Below are positions 41,539 through 51,524 of a DNA stretch of 64,000 bases, piece after piece; positions within the stretch are counted from its first letter, which is position 1; the number at the start of each line of letters is the position of its first letter. The notes under the pieces are model-generated. The model saw nothing but the letters and a program-made list of their open reading frames with translations, searched no databases and had not been told where the DNA came from. The stretch is taken from the NCBI GenBank assembly GCA_020161405.1, contig JAIUOD010000005.1, positions 62,001 to 126,000 on the forward strand. Direction: 5' to 3'. This stretch comes from Pseudomonadota bacterium (lineage in GTDB: Bacteria > Pseudomonadota > Alphaproteobacteria > Caulobacterales > Aquidulcibacteraceae). Both the position numbers and the translations under genes were made by a program.

Positions 41539-42828
41539 ATGAAGACATTAAAATTCCTTATACTTTCTATATTAGGGCTTATTTTTTGCTTTACCGAAGC
41601 CAATGCACAATTGGTGGTTAATGTGACCGAAGGGCAAAAGAAACTTATGCCAATTGCGATTGCCGATTTTGGCGGTCCAAAGGGCGCCGATATTGCAAGT
41701 GTTGTAAGAAGTGATTTAGACCGAAGTGGCTTGTTTAATGTCCAAGATCCAAAAAGCTTTATTTCAAAAAATTATAATGTAAATCTTACGCCAAAATTTG
41801 CCGATTGGCGCGCAATCAATACCGAAGCTTTGGTAATTGGTGAAGGAGCACAGAGCAAGAATATTTTAAAAGTTGAATTCAGGCTTTGGGATATTTATGG
41901 CGAAAGCCAAACTCTGGGTCTTGAATTTTCTTCAACAGATGAAAATTGGCGCCGAATTGCCCATAAAATTGCCGATGCAATCTATAAACGCCTTACAGGC
42001 AATACAGGAATGTTTGATAGTCGTGTGGTCTATGTTTCCGAAAGCGGCCCTAAAACCAACCGTGTAAAACGCCTTGCCCTCATGGATCAAGATGGCGCAA
42101 ACCCAAGCTATCTTACCGATGGTAGCGAAATGATTTTAAACCCACGCTTTAATGCAACTGGGCAACAAATTGTATATTCAGCCCTTACCGATAATGGTAT
42201 TCGCCTTTGGGTTTTTGATATTGAAACAGGGCGTAAAGAAGCAATAACAGGTGTTGGCAATATGGTTTTTGCGCCGCGCTTTTCACCTGATGGTCAATCA
42301 ATTGTCTTTTCATCTGAAAGTAATGGTAATATCGATATTTGGGCAAAAAACCTTAAAAATGGTGGTTTGCAGAAATTAACTTCGGATGCATCAATCGATA
42401 CCTCCCCTGCTTTTTCGGCCGATCAAAAACAAATTGTTTTCACTTCAGATAGATCAGGCAGCCCACAAATTTATAAAATGAATTCTGATGGCTCAAATGC
42501 AAAACGTATAAGTTTTGGACAGGGGCAATATTCAACCCCAGTTTGGGCAAATACTGGCGATTTAGTTGCCTTTACAAAACAAATTAATGGGCAATTCCAA
42601 ATTGGAATTATGAAAAGCGATGGCAGCGGGGAAAAAATCCTAACCTCCGCCTATTTAGTTGAGGGGCCAAGTTTTTCGCCAAATGGACGTGCAATTATTT
42701 TTGAAAAAGAAGATAGCCCCGGAAGCCAACCTGCTTTATGGACTATTGATATTGATGGTTCAAACCTTAGAAAATTGACAAATAATTCTTATAGTTCTGA
42801 CCCAACATGGTCACCAATGTTAGAATAG
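41539..42828 (+). CDS. tolB: Periplasmic Tol-Pal protein TolB
   Basis: A 429-residue periplasmic protein. Signal peptide [17 protein letters not shown], cleaved before QLVVNV (about residue 24). The N-terminal domain (about 25-165) contains [15 protein letters not shown] strands typical of TolB, followed by a six-bladed beta-propeller with repeats such as [42 protein letters not shown] and [13 protein letters not shown]. It binds Pal at the outer membrane and helps constriction during division. The gap to tolA is 89 nt, so a further promoter may lie there. Confidence 0.94.
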   Translation: MKTLKFLILSILGLIFCFTEANAQLVVNVTEGQKKLMPIAIADFGGPKGADIASVVRSDLDRSGLFNVQDPKSFISKNYNVNLTPKFADWRAINTEALVIGEGAQSKNILKVEFRLWDIYGESQTLGLEFSSTDENWRRIAHKIADAIYKRLTGNTGMFDSRVVYVSESGPKTNRVKRLALMDQDGANPSYLTDGSEMILNPRFNATGQQIVYSALTDNGIRLWVFDIETGRKEAITGVGNMVFAPRFSPDGQSIVFSSESNGNIDIWAKNLKNGGLQKLTSDASIDTSPAFSADQKQIVFTSDRSGSPQIYKMNSDGSNAKRISFGQGQYSTPVWANTGDLVAFTKQINGQFQIGIMKSDGSGEKILTSAYLVEGPSFSPNGRAIIFEKEDSPGSQPALWTIDIDGSNLRKLTNNSYSSDPTWSPMLE

Positions 42829-42837
42829 GAAAGCAAA

Positions 42838-43428
42838 ATGAAAAAAGCTAAACTCATTACTATTATGGGGGTTTTACCATTTTTAGCACTTGGCGCATGT
42901 GCCACCAAGGGTGACAAAAATGTATCCGCACCGATTGTTGCCTCCAATGAAGCACAGCCAATTGAAATGCCTGCACCGCCACCTGCCCCAATTACAAATG
43001 CAAATGTTGATGCATCCGCAAGCACAAGTATGGATTATGCCGCAGGTTCAAATAAAGGTTTTGAAGAAACTGCATCACGCTCAAGACTTAGTATAATTGA
43101 TATTGGCGACAGGGTTTATTTTGAAACTGATTCATATATTCTAACCGCAAAAGCGCGCGAAATACTTGCAAAACAGGCCAATTTCATTATGGCGCGCCCA
43201 AATTCCAAAGTTCTTATTGCGGGAAATTGTGATGAACGCGGAACACGCGAATATAATATTGCCCTTGGTGCAAGACGTGCCAATAGTGCGCGTGACTATC
43301 TTGTAAGCCTTGGCGTTAATTCATCGCAAATTTCAACCGTATCTTATGGTAAAGAGCGACCACTTGATGCGCGCCCTTCAACTGATGGCTGGGCGGTAAA
43401 TCGCAACGCACATACCAAAATCCAATGA
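42838..43428 (+). CDS. pal: Peptidoglycan-associated lipoprotein Pal
   Basis: A 196-residue outer-membrane lipoprotein. Lipobox LGAC with Cys21. A Pro/Ala-rich linker (about 30-75) is followed by the OmpA domain (about 85-195): RVYFETDSYILTAKAREIL, KVLIAGNCDERGTREYNIALGARRANSARDYLVSLG and the peptidoglycan-binding Asp/Arg pair in DERGTREYN. It anchors the outer membrane to the wall and binds TolB. The gene starts 9 nt after tolB. Confidence 0.94.
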   Translation: MKKAKLITIMGVLPFLALGACATKGDKNVSAPIVASNEAQPIEMPAPPPAPITNANVDASASTSMDYAAGSNKGFEETASRSRLSIIDIGDRVYFETDSYILTAKAREILAKQANFIMARPNSKVLIAGNCDERGTREYNIALGARRANSARDYLVSLGVNSSQISTVSYGKERPLDARPSTDGWAVNRNAHTKIQ

Positions 43429-43441
43429 AGGGGTTTGTACA

Positions 43442-44404
43442 ATGAATTTGCGTAAGTTTTTGCAACTAAACATCCTTATAACACCCTTATTATTCATGGG
43501 TTTTGGCACAAATGTTAGTGCGCAAACTGCCAATATTACGACTGCGGCAGCGGAAACACCTGCATCACGTGCTTTAACGCGCCTTGATGAATTAGAAGGG
43601 CAAATACGCACCCTAACCGATAGGATAGAACGTCTAGAGGCTGATTTGGCATCGCAAAAAAACGAAAACCAACGCCTTGCAAAAATTATCGACGAAAATA
43701 ACGCAAAAATAATTGCCGCCGAAAAAACTGACACTGATGCAGCGGTAAAAGATGAAGCACCGATTAAAGATGCACAAAAGGTCGAACCTCCAAAAACTGA
43801 AGTTACACTTGCAGCCACTCCTGCACCAGTCGTCACACCGCCTGCGGTAAGTGCACCAATCATAAGTGGTTCGAGAAAGCCTGCGGCACCAATTACAAGC
43901 TCGCTTTCTAATACGAAAAAAATTGCCCCTGAAAAAGTTGCGGCAGTTGTTGTTCCACCGCCTGCGCCAATTAGTGCGCCGATTGCTGCGCCAATTGCGC
44001 CAATTAAAAAGCCTATTTTGGCGGCTCCTGCTTATCTTGCTAATGCACGTCTTGCGATACAAAATAGTGACCTTGATAGCGCATCAAATAATTTAAAATC
44101 TTTACTTGAAAACCACAAAGATGCGCCAGAAGCCGCAGAAGCAAGATGGTTATTAGGCGAAACATATTTCGTGCAAGATGAATGGCTTGATGCAACCAAA
44201 ACCTATATTGATTATCTAAAACTCAATAAAGAAGGGCCGCGCGTTCCTGATATTTTGATACGTCTTGCCTCTACTTATCGTGAAATGGATGTTCCTGACC
44301 AAAGATGTAAAGCCCTTAAAGCCTATACATCACTTGCAAAAAACCCAAGCCCTGCATTAAAAGCGCGCGCACAGGATGAGTTTGCAAAAGGTAATTGCCC
44401 ATAA
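43442..44404 (+). CDS. cpoB: Tol-Pal system coordinator CpoB (YbgF)
   Basis: A 320-residue periplasmic protein. Signal peptide (LNILITPLLFMGFGTNVSA), a short coiled coil (LEGQIRTLTDRIERLEADLASQKNENQRL, about 38-75) that drives trimer formation, an Ala/Pro-rich linker with AP repeats (about 100-195), and C-terminal TPR repeats (about 200-320: LLENHKDAPEAAEARWLLGETYFVQDEWLDATKTY). CpoB links cell-wall synthesis to Tol-driven constriction. The linker is longer and more Pro-rich than in E. coli. It is the last tol-pal gene; tilS starts 60 nt later. Confidence 0.88.
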   Translation: MNLRKFLQLNILITPLLFMGFGTNVSAQTANITTAAAETPASRALTRLDELEGQIRTLTDRIERLEADLASQKNENQRLAKIIDENNAKIIAAEKTDTDAAVKDEAPIKDAQKVEPPKTEVTLAATPAPVVTPPAVSAPIISGSRKPAAPITSSLSNTKKIAPEKVAAVVVPPPAPISAPIAAPIAPIKKPILAAPAYLANARLAIQNSDLDSASNNLKSLLENHKDAPEAAEARWLLGETYFVQDEWLDATKTYIDYLKLNKEGPRVPDILIRLASTYREMDVPDQRCKALKAYTSLAKNPSPALKARAQDEFAKGNCP

Positions 44405-44464
44405 TTATTCTGTTTGGCGCGTTTGTTATCCAAAAATCGCGCACACTTTTGGGATACGCTTTAA

Positions 44465-45544
44465 ATGCCGGATTTTGAATATATCACGCATGATTTTAAT
44501 TCAAAGCTTGATAATTATCAAAAGGCTTTTGGCAATAAATTCCTAATTGCGGTTTCAGGCGGTGGCGATAGTTTGGCATTGGCAAAATTATGTTTTGATT
44601 ATTCTAAATGCAATAATGACATTATCTTTGAGGCCTGCATTATCGACCATGGAATTGCTGATAATTCAAAAGATGTTGCGCATTTAGCAAAGCAAAGACT
44701 TGATGAAATTGGCGTTTTTTCAACAATTTTAAAACCAATTGAAAAAATCACACCCCCAATCCAAGAAAATGCACGAAAGGCACGTTTTGACCTTCTAACC
44801 CAATATGCCCATGATATTGATGCATGTGGAATTTTACTTGGTCATAATTATGATGATCAGATTGAAACCGTAATTTTCCGAATGGCAAGAAATAGTAATA
44901 TTTATGGAATTGGTGGGATCGATGAAATCAAGCTTAGCAAAGAATTTACGCAAACATCGCTTTTCCTAAGGCCATTAATGCACGCAAAACGCCATGAATT
45001 GCGTGATTTTTTGAAAGCCAATAATATCGAATATTTTGATGACCCAGCCAATGAAAATCAAAAATATAGCCGTGTATTTATTCGAAAATTTATTGCAAAC
45101 TCAAAAATTGACCAAAATGCAATTTTAAAAATTGCAGATCATGCCAAATCCATTCGGGCAAATTTTGATAAAATCGGCTTTGAATTTATTAAAAATAATG
45201 CATCTCCTAAAAATGGCGATTTTGTAATTGATTATGAAAGATTTTATCAATTACCATTTCAAATTCAAGTACATATTTTAGGGCGGATTTTAGAAATCAT
45301 GGCACATAAGAACCACCCGATTGAGGCAAAAAAAATTGAAAATCTAATCATAAATTTAAAGCAAGATAATTATAAACCCCAAACTCTTGCCAATATTTTG
45401 ATTAAAAAGAAAAAACAAAACATTATCCTTGAAATTGCCAAAGTGCGCAAACATCAAAAAAACATAATTTTAAAGCAGGATAATCAACAATTAAATACAG
45501 CTTTTTTGGTTCGATTTAACCAATTTGGTGATAATATCGCCTAA
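44465..45544 (+). CDS. tilS: tRNA(Ile)-lysidine synthetase
   Basis: A 359-residue enzyme that turns C34 of tRNA-Ile(CAU) into lysidine. The PP-loop is SGGGDS (31-36) followed by LALAKL. The conserved HNYDDQIETVIFRMARNS (about 133-150) and the arm ENARKARFDLL fit TilS. Beyond about 220 the sequence is short, Lys-rich and AT-driven, with only part of the usual C-terminal domain, as in other small alphaproteobacterial versions. It lies between cpoB and ftsH as in many Alphaproteobacteria. Confidence 0.9.
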   Translation: MPDFEYITHDFNSKLDNYQKAFGNKFLIAVSGGGDSLALAKLCFDYSKCNNDIIFEACIIDHGIADNSKDVAHLAKQRLDEIGVFSTILKPIEKITPPIQENARKARFDLLTQYAHDIDACGILLGHNYDDQIETVIFRMARNSNIYGIGGIDEIKLSKEFTQTSLFLRPLMHAKRHELRDFLKANNIEYFDDPANENQKYSRVFIRKFIANSKIDQNAILKIADHAKSIRANFDKIGFEFIKNNASPKNGDFVIDYERFYQLPFQIQVHILGRILEIMAHKNHPIEAKKIENLIINLKQDNYKPQTLANILIKKKKQNIILEIAKVRKHQKNIILKQDNQQLNTAFLVRFNQFGDNIA

Positions 45545-45657
45545 TAGGCTCAATTTGGATGTAATCAGTCCAAAAAAACACAATCAAACACCTTTTTTTC
45601 TTGTTTAATTGACCTATCTATTATTTAAGCACAAATTATTGTGCAAATGAGTTGGAA

Positions 45658-47553
45658 ATGAAATTACGCGACCTTATGATTTGGGGGTTTTTAGCCCTTT
45701 CACTAATTGTTGTTTTTACTATGTCGAAACGCCCTGCCCCTAGCCCTGTTCCGACTGCATTGGCATATTCTTCCCTTGTTGCTGAGGCGAAGGCGGGAAA
45801 TATCAAAAACGCCACCTTGGTTGACGATATGGTTCGCGGCGAGAAGAAAGATGGTTCACCCTATACTTCGGTTATCCCGAGCAAGGAAAATGTTACTGAA
45901 GTTCTTTTAAATAGCGGCGTTCAATTTTCAGTTGAAAAAGGTGCTGGTCGCCCAAGCATTTTGATGCAAATCATTTCTTCGGTATTGCCATTCCTTTTAT
46001 TCCTTGGGGTTTGGTTTTTGCTTATGCGTCAAATGTCTGGCGGCAAAGGTGGCGGTGCGATGGGTTTTGGCAAATCAAAAGCCAAACTTCTTAGCGAAAG
46101 CAAAGGACGCGTAACTTTTGAAGATGTTGCGGGCATTGATGAGGCGCGCGAAGAATTACAAGAAATCGTTGATTTCCTAAAAGACCCACAAAAATTCCAA
46201 CGCCTTGGCGGTAAAATTCCAAAAGGTGCATTATTAGTCGGCCCCCCAGGAACAGGTAAAACTCTTACTGCGCGCGCAGTTGCAGGCGAAGCCAATGTTC
46301 CATTTTTCACAATTTCAGGTTCTGACTTCGTTGAAATGTTTGTGGGCGTGGGCGCAAGCCGTGTACGCGACATGTTTGAACAAGCAAAAAAGAATGCCCC
46401 ATGTATCATCTTCATCGATGAGATTGACGCAGTAGGCCGTCATCGCGGCGCAGGTCTTGGCGGTGGCAATGATGAGCGTGAGCAAACATTAAACCAATTA
46501 CTTGTTGAAATGGATGGCTTTGAAGCCAATGAAGGCATTATTATCATCGCGGCAACCAACCGCCCTGATGTTCTTGACCCTGCATTATTGCGTCCTGGTC
46601 GTTTTGACCGTCAAGTTGTGGTTGGCCTTCCTGATATTAATGGCCGTGAAAAAATCTTGCTTGTGCATATGAAAAAGACGCCATTGGCATCTGATGTTGA
46701 TGCAAAAACTATTGCACGCGGCACACCGGGTTTTTCGGGCGCTGATTTAATGAACCTTGTTAATGAGGCGGCTCTATTGGCGGCACGCCGTGGAATGCGC
46801 CTTGTAACTATGAAAGAATTTGAAGACGCTAAAGACAAAGTTATGATGGGCGTTGAACGCAAAACTATGGCTATGAGCGCTGAAGAAAAGGAAAATACTG
46901 CATATCATGAAGCAGGGCATGCGGTTGTTTCGGTTTCTGTTCCGGGTTCTGACCCAATTCATAAAGCCACAATTGTTCCGCGTGGTCGTGCGCTTGGTAT
47001 GGTTATGTCTTTACCAGAGGGTGATAGATATTCGACAACGCGCGAATGGTGTATTTCACGCCTTGCAATTCTTTTTGGTGGACGCGAAGCCGAGCTTTTA
47101 CATTCTGGCCCTGAAAAAGTGACTAATGGTGCAACGGGCGATATTCAAATGGCAACCCGCCTTGCCCGCTCTATGGTTATGGAATGGGGTATGTCAGAAA
47201 AACTTGGTCGTGTTCGTTACCAAAGTAATGAGCAAGAGGTTTTCCTTGGTCATTCGGTTGCCCAATCGGTGAATATTTCACCTGAAACTGCGCAATTGAT
47301 TGATGAAGAAGTTCGCAAACTTATTGAAGATGGTGAAGCAACGGCACGCCGTATTCTTTCTGAAAATAAAACAGAATGGGAAAATGTTGCCAAAGCATTA
47401 TTGGAATTCGAAACCCTTACTGGTGATGAAATCCTTGGCATTATGAGGGGTGAAAAAGTCATCCGCGAAGAAACCAAAGATGATAATACGCCAACACCAT
47501 CAATCCCAACAATTTCTAAAAATGGCCCAATGCCAGATCCGATGCCTGCGTAA
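45658..47553 (+). CDS. ftsH: ATP-dependent zinc metalloprotease FtsH
   Basis: A 631-residue protease from the ATG at 45658; the TTG at 45652 is less likely. Two membrane helices (about 7-24 and 105-125) flank a small periplasmic domain. AAA domain: Walker A GPPGTGKT (about 195-202), Walker [16 protein letters not shown], and the second region of homology [20 protein letters not shown]. The protease domain has HEAGH near residue 420, with a distal Asp. It degrades unassembled membrane proteins and sigma-32. It is followed 2 nt later by folP, so translation is likely coupled. The promoter gap to tilS is about 110 nt. Confidence 0.97.
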   Translation: MKLRDLMIWGFLALSLIVVFTMSKRPAPSPVPTALAYSSLVAEAKAGNIKNATLVDDMVRGEKKDGSPYTSVIPSKENVTEVLLNSGVQFSVEKGAGRPSILMQIISSVLPFLLFLGVWFLLMRQMSGGKGGGAMGFGKSKAKLLSESKGRVTFEDVAGIDEAREELQEIVDFLKDPQKFQRLGGKIPKGALLVGPPGTGKTLTARAVAGEANVPFFTISGSDFVEMFVGVGASRVRDMFEQAKKNAPCIIFIDEIDAVGRHRGAGLGGGNDEREQTLNQLLVEMDGFEANEGIIIIAATNRPDVLDPALLRPGRFDRQVVVGLPDINGREKILLVHMKKTPLASDVDAKTIARGTPGFSGADLMNLVNEAALLAARRGMRLVTMKEFEDAKDKVMMGVERKTMAMSAEEKENTAYHEAGHAVVSVSVPGSDPIHKATIVPRGRALGMVMSLPEGDRYSTTREWCISRLAILFGGREAELLHSGPEKVTNGATGDIQMATRLARSMVMEWGMSEKLGRVRYQSNEQEVFLGHSVAQSVNISPETAQLIDEEVRKLIEDGEATARRILSENKTEWENVAKALLEFETLTGDEILGIMRGEKVIREETKDDNTPTPSIPTISKNGPMPDPMPA

Positions 47554-47555
47554 TT

Positions 47556-48368
47556 ATGAGTGTGAATACAAACCCTTTAATTATGGGCATAGTCAACACA
47601 ACCCCCGACAGTTTTTCTGACGGGGGTCGTTTTGTTAGTGAGGATATTGCCCTTAAGCACGCATTGCAATTAATCGAAGATGGCGCAGATATAATTGACA
47701 TTGGTGGTGAAAGCACACGCCCCGGTGCAACAGAAGTTGATATTGAAACCGAAATTGCGCGAACAATTCCCCTTATTAAAGCCTTGCGCGAAAAATCGGA
47801 TATTCTAATTTCGATTGACACGCGCAAACCGCAAATTGCACAGCTTGCAAAACAAGCAGGTGCAAATATTTGGAATGATGTTTCAGCGCTAACTTATTCG
47901 CCCGATTCAATGCAAATTGCCGCAGATCTTGATATGAATGTTGTAATCATGCATTATCAAGGCATTCCCGAAACCATGCAAGATAGCCCGTTTTACCGCG
48001 ATGTAATTGGCGATGTAATGGCTTTTTTATCCCAAAAAATGGGGCAAGCAATTCATGCGGGAATAAAGCGTAATAAAATCATACTTGATGTTGGAATTGG
48101 TTTTGGCAAAACTTTGGAACATAATATCGAACTTATCGCCAAACTTGATGAATTTAACGCCCTTGGCTGCCCGCTTTTATTTGGTGCATCACGCAAAAGC
48201 ATGATTGGCAAAATTGATGAGCGCGCAAATAATGCAATGGATAGAATTGGCGGCTCTTTGGCACTTGCAATAATGGCAGCCGATAGGGGCGCAGATATTT
48301 TACGCGTCCATGATGTGCGCCAAACCAAACAAGCATTAAAAGTGCGTTGCGCAATTTTGGAAAAATAA
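47556..48368 (+). CDS. folP: Dihydropteroate synthase
   Basis: A 270-residue TIM-barrel enzyme of folate synthesis that joins pterin pyrophosphate and p-aminobenzoate. Signatures: MGIVNTTPDSFSDGG (about 9-23), DIIDIGGESTRPGA (about 46-59), and the C-terminal substrate region GASRKSMIG and DILRVHDV. It is the target of sulfonamides. The start codon is 2 nt after the ftsH stop and the thiD ATG is 1 nt after its stop, so the three are tightly coupled. In related genomes glmM often follows folP; here it is thiD. Confidence 0.95.
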   Translation: MSVNTNPLIMGIVNTTPDSFSDGGRFVSEDIALKHALQLIEDGADIIDIGGESTRPGATEVDIETEIARTIPLIKALREKSDILISIDTRKPQIAQLAKQAGANIWNDVSALTYSPDSMQIAADLDMNVVIMHYQGIPETMQDSPFYRDVIGDVMAFLSQKMGQAIHAGIKRNKIILDVGIGFGKTLEHNIELIAKLDEFNALGCPLLFGASRKSMIGKIDERANNAMDRIGGSLALAIMAADRGADILRVHDVRQTKQALKVRCAILEK

Positions 48369-48369
48369 A

Positions 48370-49179
48370 ATGGACGAGGGAAAAGTTCTTATAATCGCTG
48401 GTTCTGACTCAGGTGGCGGCGCAGGTATTCAAGCGGATATAAAGGCCGTTACTATGACTGGCGGCTATGCCATGACCGCAATTACAGCCATTACTGTGCA
48501 AAATACATTGGGCGTTTTTGATGTTCACCCTATCCCACTTAAAACCATAAAAGATCAAATCACATGTGTGGTGGATGATATTGGCGCTGATTGCTTTAAA
48601 ACTGGCATGTTGGGTTCGGTTGAAGTGGTTGAAACTGTCGGCGAAACCTTGGCACTTTATAAAAATATAATGCGTGTAATTGACCCCGTAATGATTGCCA
48701 AAGGCGGGCATCCATTATTGCAAGAAAAAGCCATAAGTGCGGTTCGCTCAATAATGATTCCCCATTCCACACTTCTTACACCCAATGCGCCAGAGGCCGA
48801 AAAATTGGCTGAATGCGCAGTTGAAACACTTGATGGGCAAAGGCGCGCCGCCGAGAAAATATTGCGAATGGGCGCGCGCGCAGTTTTGGTAAAGGGCGGC
48901 CATATTGATGGCGCAACTTTCACTGATTTATTGGCAACCGAAAAAGGCGAAACCTTCTTCGAAGCCAAACGCATAAATTCCACCAGTACGCATGGAACAG
49001 GCTGCACATTGGCAAGCGCGATTTCATCATATTTGGCACAAGGTTTGGAATTAGAAACTGCAATCGCCAAAGCCCGCGAATATGTTTTCAAAGCTATAGA
49101 AACCGCCAAAGGCTTCGGCAAAGGCCATGGGCCACTTAATCATAATTGGAATTTGGAAATTAAAAATGGCGCGAATTAA
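48370..49179 (+). CDS. thiD: Hydroxymethylpyrimidine/phosphomethylpyrimidine kinase
   Basis: A 269-residue ribokinase-fold enzyme that phosphorylates HMP twice in thiamine synthesis. Signatures: IAGSDSGGGAGIQADIKA (about 9-26), DPVMIAKGGHPLL, and the ATP/anion-hole motif STSTHGTGCTLASAISS with the catalytic Asp replaced in position by the GTGC loop residues. No thi genes lie near, and no TPP riboswitch was seen in the operon. A GC-rich hairpin (49167-49188) covers its stop codon. Confidence 0.93.
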   Translation: MDEGKVLIIAGSDSGGGAGIQADIKAVTMTGGYAMTAITAITVQNTLGVFDVHPIPLKTIKDQITCVVDDIGADCFKTGMLGSVEVVETVGETLALYKNIMRVIDPVMIAKGGHPLLQEKAISAVRSIMIPHSTLLTPNAPEAEKLAECAVETLDGQRRAAEKILRMGARAVLVKGGHIDGATFTDLLATEKGETFFEAKRINSTSTHGTGCTLASAISSYLAQGLELETAIAKAREYVFKAIETAKGFGKGHGPLNHNWNLEIKNGAN

Positions 49180-49188
49180 TCCGCGCCA
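49167..49188. terminator. GC hairpin over the thiD stop codon
   Basis: TGGCGCG pairs with CGCGCCA (7 bp, 8-nt loop) across the TAA stop. No T-run follows, so termination is uncertain; it separates thiD from the convergent PEGA lipoprotein. Confidence 0.4.
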
Positions 49189-49218
49189 TCATATTTAATT
49201 TAAAAACTTATACGCAAA

Positions 49219-49641
49219 TTAAGAAGCTGGCTTGTTTTCTTCAACAGCCGCAGCACCTTCTGGTGTTAGTGTAACTTTAAGTGGGTTTGGAACCAAATCT
49301 TTTAAAGACCCATTAGAAGCGTCAACACCCATGCCGATTACGCCACCTGCAAGAATATTACCAGCAAGCCCAGCGCCGCCACCTTTTGTCATTTTACTTT
49401 CAACATTACCTGTCCAAGTTTTATAACCTGGTTTAGTAATTGTAACCGTAAAACCATCTTTGCGCGGCATAGTAATTGTACAAGGTGTTGCTTCACATGT
49501 TTGGCCTGTAGACAATGTAACTTTTGCACCAATTGGCATAGTTTCAACATTAAATGCAGTTGTTGTTCCGCGTGTAACAGTTGCACATCCTGTTAAGCCT
49601 GCAATTAAACAAGTACCAATAATTACTTTAACTAAACGCAT
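49219..49641 (-). CDS. PEGA-domain lipoprotein
   Basis: A 140-residue lipoprotein. Lipobox LTGC with Cys19 (GTCLIAGLTGC). A short PEGA domain follows (about 30-80: VETMPIGAKVTLSTGQTCEATPCTITMPRKDGFTVTITKPGYKTW), a beta fold that packs against other surface domains. Then a Gly-rich stretch (KGGGAGLAGNILAGGVIGMG, about 85-105) looks like a membrane-interacting loop, ending in a charged tail. Function is not known. It is a single gene, divergent from the nucleotidyltransferase-like gene. Confidence 0.8.
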   Translation of the reverse strand: MRLVKVIIGTCLIAGLTGCATVTRGTTTAFNVETMPIGAKVTLSTGQTCEATPCTITMPRKDGFTVTITKPGYKTWTGNVESKMTKGGGAGLAGNILAGGVIGMGVDASNGSLKDLVPNPLKVTLTPEGAAAVEENKPAS

Positions 49642-49781
49642 ATATACCCCCTATTGTGAATTAATTTAATTATGATTCAAATAAATATACACATAATATA
49701 CATAATTAAAAGTATTATTTATGCAATATTATAAATGAATATATTCTTGATTTACCAAACGCCTTTGCGCTACCATTTGCA

Positions 49782-50351
49782 ATGGAAACCTACGAATCAC
49801 GTCTTATTGACATTATAAAAAACTCCAACAGAATTATGACAATACTTAAAGCCTGCCGCGATGCGAGGCTACCTGAATGGCGCCTTGTAAGTGGTGCGAT
49901 ATATGGAACAGTTTTTAATAAACTTACTTCCCGCGACCCCGATTACGGCATAAAAGATTATGATATTGCTTATTATGACCCCGACAATTCATATCAAGCC
50001 GAAGATTTGTGGATAAAAAAAATTGATGCTGCATTACCCGAAAATTTGCGCCCCTTGGTTGAAGTAAGAAATCAAGCCCGCGTGCATTTATGGTTTGAGC
50101 AAAAATTTGGTGCACCCTATCCACCACTTAAAAATACCGACGAAAGCCTAGAGCGTTATTTGTGTTATGCCCATGCGGTGGCAATTCGCCTTGAAAATGA
50201 TGATACAATTTCAATTGCCGCGCCTTTTGGGCTTGATGATGTGTTTAATATGGTGATGCGCCCTAACCCAAATCGCGGGCAAACTGAGAACAGATTGGCA
50301 AAATCATTAAGCATTAAAGAAAGATGGCCAGAAGTTACAATAATCACCTGA
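49782..50351 (+). CDS. Nucleotidyltransferase-like protein (DUF925 type)
   Basis: A 189-residue protein. The core matches DUF925: [38 protein letters not shown] with the metal-binding acidic pair, and [24 protein letters not shown]. These are predicted nucleotidyltransferases of the polymerase-beta fold, with no proven substrate. It stands between the PEGA lipoprotein and purQ, 79 nt before purQ, on the purQ strand, and may be in the same transcript. No operator or riboswitch was seen in the gap. Confidence 0.8.
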   Translation: METYESRLIDIIKNSNRIMTILKACRDARLPEWRLVSGAIYGTVFNKLTSRDPDYGIKDYDIAYYDPDNSYQAEDLWIKKIDAALPENLRPLVEVRNQARVHLWFEQKFGAPYPPLKNTDESLERYLCYAHAVAIRLENDDTISIAAPFGLDDVFNMVMRPNPNRGQTENRLAKSLSIKERWPEVTIIT

Positions 50352-50430
50352 TTTTGGCGGTTATGCGCATTGCCTTTTTAGCTTTAAACATTTAAAGGCC
50401 ATAACAAATTTAACCCTGCAGGAGATTGCA

Positions 50431-51087
50431 TTGCGCGCCGCAGTTATTGTTTACCCCGGTTCAAATTGTGACCGCGATTGTAAAGTCGCCGCCGAAACCT
50501 CTATCAATGCCAAAGTTGATATGGTGTGGCATAAAGAAACCCAATTATCTGATGATTTGGATTTAATTATCCTTCCGGGTGGTTTTAGCTATGGCGATTA
50601 TCTACGCTGTGGCGCGATGGCGGTTCAAAGCCCGATAAATGCCGAAATTATGCGCCATGCCACAAAGGGTACGCCGATTTTGGGCATTTGCAACGGCTTC
50701 CAAGTTTTGTGTGAAGCGGGTCTTTTACCCGGCACATTGCTTAGAAATAATTCACTAAAATACATCTGCAAAGACGTTGAATTGGTGGTTACAAACCAAG
50801 ATACAATTTTTACCAAAGCTTTTAAAGGCAAACCAAACCCAATTATGACCGTTGGAAATGGTGAAGGCAATTATTTTGCCGATCAAGAAACATTGAATAA
50901 ATTACACGGCGAAAATTTGATTGCATTCAAATATGTTGATACGCCAAACGGCTCACTCGAAGATATTGCGGGCATTATAAATGAAAAAGGCAATGTCCTT
51001 GGATTAATGCCCCATCCTGACCGCGCTTTCGCAAAAGAGCTTGGCTCTGATGACGGTGCTTTGATTTTCCGGAGTTTATTGGGATGA
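50431..51087 (+). CDS. purQ: Phosphoribosylformylglycinamidine synthase, glutaminase subunit
   Basis: A 218-residue class I glutaminase. It gives ammonia to PurL for FGAM synthesis. The nucleophile is Cys87 in LGICNGFQ, and His and Glu of the triad lie in [14 protein letters not shown] near the C-terminus. [10 protein letters not shown] at the N-terminus is typical of PurQ. The start is TTG with GGAG 7 nt upstream. Its stop overlaps the start of the following lipoprotein gene (ATGA), an unusual neighbour between purQ and purL. Confidence 0.95.
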   Translation: MRAAVIVYPGSNCDRDCKVAAETSINAKVDMVWHKETQLSDDLDLIILPGGFSYGDYLRCGAMAVQSPINAEIMRHATKGTPILGICNGFQVLCEAGLLPGTLLRNNSLKYICKDVELVVTNQDTIFTKAFKGKPNPIMTVGNGEGNYFADQETLNKLHGENLIAFKYVDTPNGSLEDIAGIINEKGNVLGLMPHPDRAFAKELGSDDGALIFRSLLG

Positions 51088-51524
51088 GAAATATAATTTC
51101 AATATTATTTATTGGTTTTTTATGCGCTTGCGCGGTCGAAGCACCAAAAACTTATGCTGATACATTTAAAATAAAACCTGACAATCAAAACACATCCGAA
51201 ATTCTTTTCCTTGTTAAATTTGAAGACGAATCTAAATTCGGCGAAAATGAAAAGCTAATTGTAACTCTTTATGATGGCGGCCTAATGGATGCCCCAATGC
51301 AGCCAATTGCAACTTTTACGGATATAACCGACAAAAATTATGGACCTCGGTCAATTATTACTGGGCGATTTAGTTTTAACAAAGCTGATTTTGATAAATT
51401 ATCCATGCCTTCATTTTCTGCCCGCCTTGAAAAAGATGGTAAGTTAATTGCTATAAACACTGCAAACCAATCATATTCTGGCAAAACACTTGCTGAAACT
51501 ATTATAATTAATAGGCTGAATTAA
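51084..51524 (+). CDS. YbaY-like lipoprotein inserted between purQ and purL
   Basis: A 146-residue lipoprotein. Lipobox CACA with the lipid Cys near residue 16 (IGFLCAC). The rest is a small beta-rich domain resembling YbaY/YscW-type pilotin-like proteins: [23 protein letters not shown], then [12 protein letters not shown] and [21 protein letters not shown]. YbaY proteins have no proven role in most bacteria. The ATG overlaps the purQ stop (ATGA) and its TAA overlaps the purL ATG (TAATG), so it is locked into the purine operon by translation. This is not the normal purQ-purL arrangement. Confidence 0.55.
   Translation: MRNIISILFIGFLCACAVEAPKTYADTFKIKPDNQNTSEILFLVKFEDESKFGENEKLIVTLYDGGLMDAPMQPIATFTDITDKNYGPRSIITGRFSFNKADFDKLSMPSFSARLEKDGKLIAINTANQSYSGKTLAETIIINRLN

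Noticed and set aside
43634..44062. A 142-codon frame opposite cpoB
   Set aside because: It is Arg/Cys-rich low-complexity translation of the Ala/Pro linker of cpoB on the other strand.
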